NCBI GenBank assembly: GCA_938091985.1
Contig: CALKOE010000259.1
Span: 1-6,420 of the forward strand
Origin: an uncultured Acidimicrobiales bacterium
GTDB lineage: Bacteria > Actinomycetota > Acidimicrobiia > Acidimicrobiales > Aldehydirespiratoraceae
DNA length: 6,420 bases
Reading direction: 5' to 3'
A model generated the notes under the pieces. That model was not told where the DNA came from and searched no databases. It was given only the letters and a program-made list of their open reading frames with translations. Both the position numbers and the translations under genes were made by a program. Numbering within the stretch: the stretch's first letter is position 1; each line of letters begins with the position of its first letter. Positions 1 through 5,334 of this stretch are shown here, piece after piece.

Positions 1-1
1 C

Positions 2-817
2 GCGGGGCGGGCCGATCGCGATCGGTCCGTCGACAATCCCAACGACTGCTTTCGCGTCGCGTATCTGGGTGGGTCCTACGTGGAAACGATCCAGACGCGC
101 GTCGACCAGAAGTCCGGCATCATCGCCGAGGCCGTGCTCTCCACTCGCCACGACCGTTGCGTGGAGATCTTCACCGTCGGCCAATCGCTGTTCACGGTGG
201 AGTCCCACTACGCCAATGTCGTCTCGCTCGTCGAGGACTTCGGTGTGGAACAACTGATCTTCAGTATCTCCGGCGGTGAGATGTGTCGGATGGACGACCT
301 CGTCTACGAGATGGGCAACTCGGTCGCTCGCGATACGCCGACGAAGTGGCGCTATCTCGATGGCGAGTTCATCGCGCCCGTGAGTCGTGGTGACGCCGAG
401 GTCGTGGAAGCCGATCCCGAGTTCTTGCTCTCTGCGCACTGCAACTTCTCGCCGACGAAGAGCGATCTGGAAACCGAGCAGGCGCTGATCGAGAAGCTCG
501 GGGACCTCGCTGATGAATATGCCGCAGTCGGCGACGATCTCGAGGTGGTCTTCTTTTTGATGAAGGATGCCTACGTCGACACGCCGACTCGGATCGAACG
601 GCTCGACTTTCTCACGACGATGTGTGAGCAGCTCGACGAGCGGTGCGTGCGTCTGGCGCCGCCGGAGATGTTCAAGCCGGAGGAGCTTCGGGGCGACTAT
701 TCGCCCTATCTCTATCGCTGGGCGGATGACGGTCACCCCAACGAGAGGGCCAGCCAATACACCGCAGAGACGCTCGCCGCGATCGTCGAGTCGGCGCTGC
801 TCAACTCCGAAGGTTGA
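2..817 (+). CDS. SGNH/GDSL-hydrolase-like protein, 5'-truncated by the window edge
   Basis: The frame is open from the first bases of the window to the TGA at 815-817 (271 codons), so the true start lies upstream. A GTG at 80 is in frame, but starting there would remove the best-conserved motif, so I reject it. The visible part reads like an SGNH hydrolase. Block I is a beta strand followed by LGGSYVE (bases 65-85), with the presumed nucleophile Ser at 74-76. A later segment with VGQSLF sits where block II usually lies. Near the C-terminus is DDGHPNERAS, the block V D-x-x-H pattern, with His at 734-736. SGNH enzymes are serine esterases, lipases or O-acyl hydrolases. Oddities are GGS instead of GDS in block I and no clear G-x-N-D block III; a segment ISGGEM lies roughly where it would be expected. 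The substrate is unknown, and the protein could be an inactive SGNH-fold domain or the C-terminal part of a larger protein. Confidence 0.7.
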   Translation, partial: AGRADRDRSVDNPNDCFRVAYLGGSYVETIQTRVDQKSGIIAEAVLSTRHDRCVEIFTVGQSLFTVESHYANVVSLVEDFGVEQLIFSISGGEMCRMDDLVYEMGNSVARDTPTKWRYLDGEFIAPVSRGDAEVVEADPEFLLSAHCNFSPTKSDLETEQALIEKLGDLADEYAAVGDDLEVVFFLMKDAYVDTPTRIERLDFLTTMCEQLDERCVRLAPPEMFKPEELRGDYSPYLYRWADDGHPNERASQYTAETLAAIVESALLNSEG

Positions 818-818
818 G

Positions 819-828
819 GGAGCGCTCC
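819..828. terminator. Short perfect palindrome between convergent stop codons, possible weak bidirectional terminator
   Basis: GGAGCGCTCC is a perfect 10-base palindrome in the 15-base gap between the TGA of the SGNH-like gene (815-817) and the TGA of the SDR gene (833-835, minus). The placement suits a shared terminator for convergent genes. However, the stem is short, leaves no loop without unpairing the central bases, and has no T-tract on either side. It may be chance in GC-rich DNA. Confidence 0.2.
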
Positions 829-832
829 TCGG

Positions 833-1681
833 TCAGCGGTTGTGGAGGGGGCCGGCCGGGAGGTTTCCGTCGATGTCGGTGAACCCGTAGTGATCGGCGA
901 GGGTGCGAGAGGCGACCGCGGTTCCGCTCCATTGGCTCGCCTCTGGATCGGCGGCGACCGCCGCGACTGCCCGTCCCGTGAACTCGCGAGATTCGGCGAT
1001 CGAGACGTCGAGTGACTCTGGGAGGATGCCGGCGGCTTCGGCCAGTTCGATGCGTTCGGTTTTCACGAACCCGGGCCAGAGCGACATCACGCTGACGCCG
1101 TGTGGTTCGAGCTCGTGGGCGGTGTCGGCCGTGAGTCGATCGAGGGCGCACTTGCCCACGCCGTAGGCGACATGCCAGGCGTATTCCTGAGCGCCCGATG
1201 AGCTGATGTTTGCGATGAGGCCCCCACCGGCGGGGACCATGAAGTCGCGAGCGGCGAGCACGCTCGCGACATAGGCAGAGCGCGTGCCGACATCGATCAT
1301 GTCGTCCCAGTTCGAGATCGGAACCTCCCAGAACGGCTGTCGAGAGGTGAGCTCCTCGCACACGATGAACGCGTTGTTGACGAGGATGTCGAGCCGACCG
1401 GACTCGTCGGCCACGCGAGCGAAGAGCGCAGCCACGGCAGCATCGTCGCGGTGATCGCACACGACCCCGATGGCGTGGCCGCCGGCGTCGTTGATCTCTG
1501 CGGCAGTTCCGCTGACCGTGCCGGGGAGGGGATTGTCGTCCTCGGTCACCGAGCGACCGGTGAGGTAGACGGTGGCGCCGGCAGCGGCAAGTGCGTTGGC
1601 GCAGCCTCGGCCGATCCCGCGGCTCGCGCCGGTGACGATTGCGACGCGACCCGCGAGGGCGCCGGTTTCGGGGTTGGTCAT
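833..1681 (-). CDS. DHRS1-like short-chain dehydrogenase/reductase (SDR)
   Basis: This is a 282-residue NAD(P)-dependent oxidoreductase of the classical SDR fold, expected in the cytosol. The Rossmann cofactor motif TGASRGIG is at residues 17-24, the NNA motif at 102-104, a serine cluster (160-162) supplies the catalytic Ser, and the Y-x-x-x-K pair is Tyr173/Lys177 in YGVGK. The segment LWPGF (201-205) and the insertion with LPGT (52-55) resemble the DHRS1-like subgroup. The length is normal for that group. The start ATG (1681-1679) is fixed by GGAGGAG (1693-1687) five bases upstream and by an ATGA overlap with the esterase stop. The frame stays open far upstream inside the esterase gene, but that extension is arginine-rich and non-homologous. 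It is the last gene of the operon and probably oxidises or reduces an alcohol/ketone pathway intermediate. The substrate and NAD versus NADP preference are not determined. Confidence 0.93.
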   Translation of the reverse strand: MTNPETGALAGRVAIVTGASRGIGRGCANALAAAGATVYLTGRSVTEDDNPLPGTVSGTAAEINDAGGHAIGVVCDHRDDAAVAALFARVADESGRLDILVNNAFIVCEELTSRQPFWEVPISNWDDMIDVGTRSAYVASVLAARDFMVPAGGGLIANISSSGAQEYAWHVAYGVGKCALDRLTADTAHELEPHGVSVMSLWPGFVKTERIELAEAAGILPESLDVSIAESREFTGRAVAAVAADPEASQWSGTAVASRTLADHYGFTDIDGNLPAGPLHNR

Positions 1682-3126
1682 GTGTTCTCCTCCGGTGGTG
1701 ATGTCCAGGCTCGGAATCGTGGACCGCCGACGTCGGCGGCGATGCTCACCGGAGACCCCAGGATCGCTGCGGGTCGCCGGTCGGGTTCGTGAATCGGCCA
1801 CGCGCCGATGGGATCGCACGCGGGTGCCTTGGTGTGGCAAAACGTCGCCCAGGCTTGGCGCATCGCGCTCGACAGAATGTCGGCTGCCTGGGCCTGGTCG
1901 CCGTCGGCGCCCAGCGTTGCGCGCCACTCGGCGACGTCGAGCGTGCCGAAGTGAAACGGTAGATCGGTGGCATGCGCGGCCCCGAGATCGGGCGCCTGCC
2001 AATCGAAGCGGTACCTCCAGATCGGCAAAGACCGTGCGGCGTGGCGGTCCGCCAGCAGTGAGGCGGGGACGTGGAGGTCGGTGTCGGCGATCGCTTCGGC
2101 GAGATCGCCGTCGCACGCGGCGAGCCCCGCTCGGGCGGAATGCTCGGCATCGGCCGCGAACGCTGACGCCTTCGACGCGAGCCACGGCACCGCGAATTCC
2201 TCGGGGAGTGCGGGAATCTGGTCTCGAAACAGGGCCATCTCGTCGGCGGTGGTGCCGATGACGAGGGGCACGGGAGCGAGCTCGGCCCCGAGTGGACCGG
2301 CCGGCAACAGATCGCCGTCGACCCACGGGTGAAAGGGCATCATCCCCACGGTTGCCAACAGCTCGGCATCGGCATCGGCCTGGGCGGCGAGAAGCTCACT
2401 GACCGGCCTGCCTTGGAGCTCGGCGATGCGGTCGACGCCGCAGGCTGAGAGGTAGGTGTTCGCCACCGTCTCCGCCGAGGACTGGTCGAGCGTGGATCCG
2501 GGCGCACCACTGGCCACGATCGCGCCATCGAAGAGTCCTCGTGCCGCGGGGCTGGCCAAGAGGTGCGCGATCGCGCCGGCGCCGGCCGATTCGCCCATGA
2601 GTGTGATGTTGGTGCCGTCGCCACCGAAGGCGGCGGCCTCGTTGCGGATCCATTGGAGCGCGGCGATCAGATCGCGGAGGCCAAGGTTGCTCGGCACCCC
2701 GTCGGCAGCGAGGAAGCCGAGCGCGCCGAGTCGGTAGTTGACACCGATGACGACGACATCCCCCTCTGCCGCAAGACGAGCGCCGTCGTAGGTGGCGAGG
2801 CCGGCACTGCCGATCTGGAAACGGCCACCCGGGACCCACACGAGCACCGGTCGTTTTCCTTCGGTGGAGGGAGTCCACACCTCCGCTCGAAGGCAGTCTT
2901 CTCCGACGTCTCCAACGGCCATGTCGGGAATGGCGGCATCGCTCGTGATCACCTGCGGGGCCGCCGTGCCGGTGGTGTCAGCGGCCGCGGTGCCATCCCA
3001 TGCCGGCACGGGTTGGGGGAGGGCGAAACGATCGGCCACGGCGTAGCGGACGCCGCGAAAGGCGATGCCGTGCTCGGTCTCGACGCCGGAGAGCGAACCG
3101 GCGCTCGTGGTGGCCGTCGGCGCCAC
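1678..3126 (-). CDS. Type-B carboxylesterase (para-nitrobenzyl esterase / cholinesterase-like family)
   Basis: This is a 482-residue alpha/beta-hydrolase of the carboxylesterase type-B family, which hydrolyses carboxylic esters through a Ser-Glu-His triad. The N-terminus has the family opening (FRGVRYA, residues 23-29, then GEDCL at 75-79). The nucleophile elbow GESAG puts the Ser at 180. The acid is Glu296 in GTTADE (291-296), and the His is His385 in GAAHATDLPF (382-391). Length is typical of bacterial members. No signal peptide is visible, so it is probably cytosolic. The oxyanion-hole loop reads VPGGRF (98-103), where most relatives have HGGGF or HGGAF, so Pro replaces His and Arg replaces Gly/Ala. 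The start is GTG, two bases after the amidohydrolase stop and without a clear Shine-Dalgarno, suggesting translational coupling. Its TGA overlaps the SDR ATG. Substrate unknown; an ester or lactone intermediate of the operon's pathway is plausible. Confidence 0.93.
   Translation of the reverse strand: MAPTATTSAGSLSGVETEHGIAFRGVRYAVADRFALPQPVPAWDGTAAADTTGTAAPQVITSDAAIPDMAVGDVGEDCLRAEVWTPSTEGKRPVLVWVPGGRFQIGSAGLATYDGARLAAEGDVVVIGVNYRLGALGFLAADGVPSNLGLRDLIAALQWIRNEAAAFGGDGTNITLMGESAGAGAIAHLLASPAARGLFDGAIVASGAPGSTLDQSSAETVANTYLSACGVDRIAELQGRPVSELLAAQADADAELLATVGMMPFHPWVDGDLLPAGPLGAELAPVPLVIGTTADEMALFRDQIPALPEEFAVPWLASKASAFAADAEHSARAGLAACDGDLAEAIADTDLHVPASLLADRHAARSLPIWRYRFDWQAPDLGAAHATDLPFHFGTLDVAEWRATLGADGDQAQAADILSSAMRQAWATFCHTKAPACDPIGAWPIHEPDRRPAAILGSPVSIAADVGGPRFRAWTSPPEENT
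1687..1693 (-). promoter_or_regulatory. Ribosome binding site of the SDR gene, inside the esterase 3' end
   Basis: On the minus strand GGAGGAG lies five bases before the ATG at 1681-1679. It is the strongest Shine-Dalgarno sequence in the window and decides the SDR start. It lies within the last codons of the esterase gene. The last gene can therefore recruit ribosomes independently as well as through the ATGA stop/start overlap. Confidence 0.85.
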
Positions 3127-3128
3127 TG

Positions 3129-4385
3129 CTAGTACGCGTTCGGGTCGCGCTGGACGGCCTCAGGCACGGGGTGGTTGAAGAGCTCGCTGGCATTTCGCCA
3201 GGTCACGCGTTCGACCTCGGCAGGGGAGAGACCGGCGATCTGCGCAGCGATCTTCTGCTGCGTGTGAGGCCAAGTGGAGTCTGCGTGGGGGTAGTCCGAC
3301 TCGAGCAAGATGTTGTCGATGCCGATCACGTCGCGCTGAAGGAATGCCGACGGGTCGTCGATCGCGCACACCGAGAAGTTTCGCCGGAACGTGTCGGCTG
3401 GACTGATCGAGAGATCGTTCCAGGTGCCATACATCGAGTCGTACTTGCGGACGTGTTCGAGTCGGTCCAACAGCCCGGCAACCCAGCCGATTCCGCCCTC
3501 CGAGAGGCAGATCTTGAGGTCGGGGAAGCGAATCGGGATCCGCGAATAGAGCCAGTCGACCGCGGCAAACATCGCGTAGCCGAAGAAGAGCACACCGATG
3601 GTGTCGCTCGGAGCATCGGGTGCGGTGGTGGGTGAGGTGCCGGACGACCCCACATGAAGGCACACCACCGTTCCGGTCTCCTCGCATGCGGCCATGAGCG
3701 GATCCCAGTGGCCGCTGTGCAGCGATGGCAGCCCGAGCAAGTGAGGCGCTTCAGAGAAGGTGACGGCCTTGAATCCTCGTTCGGCGTTGCGTCGGACCTC
3801 TGTCGCCGCGATCTCGGGATCGAGTAGATACGGCAGCTGCAGCGGAATCATTCGGGCCGGGTCGGCCGCGCACCACTCTTCGATGCACCAGTCGTTCCAT
3901 GCCCGGACACAGGCCAACGCAAGGTCGGTGTCGCCGGCCAGCTGTTGCAGCCGCTGGCCCGCGAACCCGGGGAGAAACGACGGGAAGCACACCGAGGCGT
4001 AGACGCCATTGATGTCCATGTCGGTCAGGCGAGATGTGATGTCCCAGGCGCCGCGACGCATTTGATCGAACCGAGTCGGTTCGAAGCTGTACTCCTCGAC
4101 GGGACGGCCCACGACGGCGTTGAATCCGACGTTGGGCATCACCTCGCCCTCGAACATCCACGCCTCGGAGCCGTCTTCTTGTTCGATCACGCGTGGCGCC
4201 CGGTCAGCGAGGGCGGACGAGAAGCGCCCCTCGAACGCATGGCGAGGTTCGACGATGTGGTCGTCGACCGAGATCACCGTGAACTGTCGCTCAGCGGCGT
4301 CGGGCTCCGGCAGCCATGTGAACTTTCCCTTCTCTGCGGTCGTGAACCCCTCGGAGTTCTGGAGATCGTCGAGTGAGATTCCCAC
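3129..4385 (-). CDS. Amidohydrolase-2 family (ACMSD-like) metal-dependent hydrolase/decarboxylase
   Basis: This is a 418-residue TIM-barrel metalloenzyme of the amidohydrolase-2 group (PF04909-like). The group includes ACMSD, gamma-resorcylate decarboxylase and related hydratases, and so acts on C-C or C-O bonds more often than amides. Visible metal or active-site candidates are D-x-H at Asp41/His43 (VDDHIVEP), His244 (LHVGSSG), Glu296 in LSEGGIGW and Asp364 in ESDYPH. The pattern matches a longer (about 400-residue), poorly characterised subgroup. The canonical first H-x-H is D-x-H here, and the ACMSD position usually written AHGG is SEGG. The start is GTG at 4385-4383, with GAGGAA eight bases upstream. 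The gene begins 12 bases after the aldolase-like stop and ends two bases before the esterase GTG. Exact reaction unknown; decarboxylase, hydratase or hydrolase are all possible. Confidence 0.9.
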   Translation of the reverse strand: MGISLDDLQNSEGFTTAEKGKFTWLPEPDAAERQFTVISVDDHIVEPRHAFEGRFSSALADRAPRVIEQEDGSEAWMFEGEVMPNVGFNAVVGRPVEEYSFEPTRFDQMRRGAWDITSRLTDMDINGVYASVCFPSFLPGFAGQRLQQLAGDTDLALACVRAWNDWCIEEWCAADPARMIPLQLPYLLDPEIAATEVRRNAERGFKAVTFSEAPHLLGLPSLHSGHWDPLMAACEETGTVVCLHVGSSGTSPTTAPDAPSDTIGVLFFGYAMFAAVDWLYSRIPIRFPDLKICLSEGGIGWVAGLLDRLEHVRKYDSMYGTWNDLSISPADTFRRNFSVCAIDDPSAFLQRDVIGIDNILLESDYPHADSTWPHTQQKIAAQIAGLSPAEVERVTWRNASELFNHPVPEAVQRDPNAY

Positions 4386-4393
4386 GTTGATGC

Positions 4394-4399
4394 TTCCTC
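4394..4399 (-). promoter_or_regulatory. Ribosome binding site of the amidohydrolase gene, overlapping the upstream stop codon
   Basis: On the minus strand GAGGAA lies eight bases before the GTG at 4385-4383 and overlaps the TGA (4400-4398) of the aldolase-like gene. It supports the GTG start, since no ATG is available nearby in frame. It also suggests that ribosomes finishing the first gene load directly onto the second. Confidence 0.7.
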
Positions 4400-5165
4400 A
4401 GGTCAGGACGTCGGGCTCGCGCCCGACGAGTTGGCGGATTGCTCCGTCCCAGTAGACGTCGGCGGCCCGCTCCACGAGCGATGCCTTCAGTTGACGCTGG
4501 AACACTTCGGCGATCGGTGTCGCCTTCTGGTCGAACGCCCGCAGACGCCAGTGCATTTCGCACGTGCGCTCGAACAGCACACTCTTGTAGACGGCTTCTT
4601 GCATGGTCGGCGCGGTGACGATCACTCCATGGCTGACGAGGAGGGCGACAGACTTGTCGCCGATCGCGTCGGCGAGGGCTTCGCCGGCCAGTGGGGTATC
4701 GACTTCACCGTCGTAGTCGTCGACCAGCACCATCTCGTCGGCGAGGATGCTCGAGTTCTGGTGAACGATGTCGGGGAGTTCGGGTACAGCGGCGAGCACC
4801 GCCGCGTAGGTCGGGTGGCTGTGCACCACCACGCGAGCGTCGGGGCGGCGACGGTGCAACTCGGTGTGGATATGGATTGCGGGGGTGACGTCCCAGTCGC
4901 CGGTCACCACTGCGCCGGATAGATCGACCTCCAGCACGTCGCGACCGCGTACCTCGCGCCACCAGTAGCCCCAAGGGTTGACCAGCAAGGTGTCGGACCC
5001 GGGCTGCTGCCAGCTCACGTGTCCGGTCATGTTCTCGGAGAAGCCCGCTTCGTCGAGGTGGCGCACCGCGCAGGCGAGCTCCTGGCGGGCCGAGAGTTCC
5101 ACTCCTCGTGGTGGGAGGTGACTCGGTGCCCAGGCGGCCGTTCCCCCGATGCGGTCCTGCGTCAT
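4398..5165 (-). CDS. Class II aldolase/adducin-like protein, first gene of the operon
   Basis: This is a 255-residue member of the class II aldolase/adducin-head fold, which includes zinc-dependent sugar-phosphate aldolases and epimerases as well as decarboxylase-like members. Metal ligands are clear: His115 and His117 in VVHSHPTY, and His179 in VSHG. The N-terminal motif is MTGHVSW (46-52), where FucA-type aldolases have a TAGN-type motif. NPWG (63-66) replaces the usual TPTG-like turn. Anchoring on RPDA and H-x-H, the position of the catalytic Glu73 of E. coli FucA falls on Ala96, and the phosphate-contacting Ser pair falls on Thr94/Pro95. The protein therefore resembles the adducin-like branch, probably with a non-phosphorylated substrate. 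The ATG start (5165-5163) has no strong Shine-Dalgarno, but a TAGGGT six bases upstream suggests a leaderless transcript. The exact reaction cannot be assigned: retro-aldol cleavage, epimerisation or decarboxylation. Confidence 0.9.
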   Translation of the reverse strand: MTQDRIGGTAAWAPSHLPPRGVELSARQELACAVRHLDEAGFSENMTGHVSWQQPGSDTLLVNPWGYWWREVRGRDVLEVDLSGAVVTGDWDVTPAIHIHTELHRRRPDARVVVHSHPTYAAVLAAVPELPDIVHQNSSILADEMVLVDDYDGEVDTPLAGEALADAIGDKSVALLVSHGVIVTAPTMQEAVYKSVLFERTCEMHWRLRAFDQKATPIAEVFQRQLKASLVERAADVYWDGAIRQLVGREPDVLT

Positions 5166-5171
5166 GTCTGC

Positions 5172-5200
5172 ACCCTAGAAGGGCCTGGGGACGGCGTCAG
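5172..5200 (-). promoter_or_regulatory. Candidate leaderless promoter of the four-gene operon
   Basis: On the minus strand a -35-like CTGACG (5200-5195) and a -10-like TAGGGT (5177-5172) are separated by exactly 17 bases. The -10 fits the actinobacterial TAnnnT consensus. Its last base is six bases before the ATG, so transcription starting seven bases downstream of the -10 would begin at the A of the start codon. This would explain the lack of a clear ribosome binding site for the first gene. It rests on motif and spacing only. Confidence 0.5.
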
Positions 5201-5323
5201 ATGCTGAACCCGGCGGCGCCCGTGCTCGCCACAGTTGTCGAGGCTGCCGCCCCTGCTGCGCAGCGTCGAGATTTGTCCGCTCAGCTGCGGCTGGAAACTG
5301 CCGATGAGAAGGGAGAGCCGAAC

Positions 5324-5327
5324 AGGA
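5324..5327 (+). promoter_or_regulatory. Ribosome binding site supporting the TTG start of the HD-GYP gene
   Basis: AGGA lies seven bases before the TTG at 5335-5337. The reading frame is closed upstream by a TGA at 5305-5307 and contains no ATG before the first membrane segment. The choice is therefore between this TTG and a GTG at 5365 that lacks a good Shine-Dalgarno. I prefer the TTG. Confidence 0.5.
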
Positions 5328-5334
5328 CATCGCG

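Larger units (their letters stand above)
5166..5334. other. Divergent intergenic region between the operon and the HD-GYP gene
   Basis: This 169-base non-coding stretch lies between two divergently transcribed units. Besides the minus-strand promoter candidate, it contains a perfect palindrome GCTGCGCAGC at 5255-5264 and an imperfect inverted repeat CAGC-TGCG-GCTG at 5282-5293. A TTGTC word occurs twice, at 5235-5239 and 5273-5277. I could not find a convincing plus-strand -35/-10 pair for the HD-GYP gene. The palindromes may be operator half-sites, but no regulator is encoded next to them and such words arise easily in GC-rich DNA. Confidence 0.4.

Noticed and set aside
80..82. GTG at 80 as start of the SGNH-like gene
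   Set aside because: The frame is open to the window edge and the block I GGS motif lies just upstream of this codon, so starting here would remove the presumed nucleophile.
1682..2326. Long in-frame N-terminal extension of the SDR reading frame inside the esterase gene, which would give a 497-residue protein
   Set aside because: The extension is arginine-rich, unlike any domain I recognise, and fully overlaps a well-supported esterase. The ATG at 1681 has a strong Shine-Dalgarno and the SDR cofactor motif begins 17 residues later.
2563..3132. Long plus-strand open frame antisense to the esterase
   Set aside because: It is a by-product of GC-biased codons on the opposite strand. It has no recognisable domain, while the minus-strand frame carries a complete catalytic triad.
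3945..4376. Plus-strand open frame antisense to the amidohydrolase
   Set aside because: It mirrors the codon structure of the real gene and has no domain or convincing ribosome binding site. The minus frame has the metal-site motifs.
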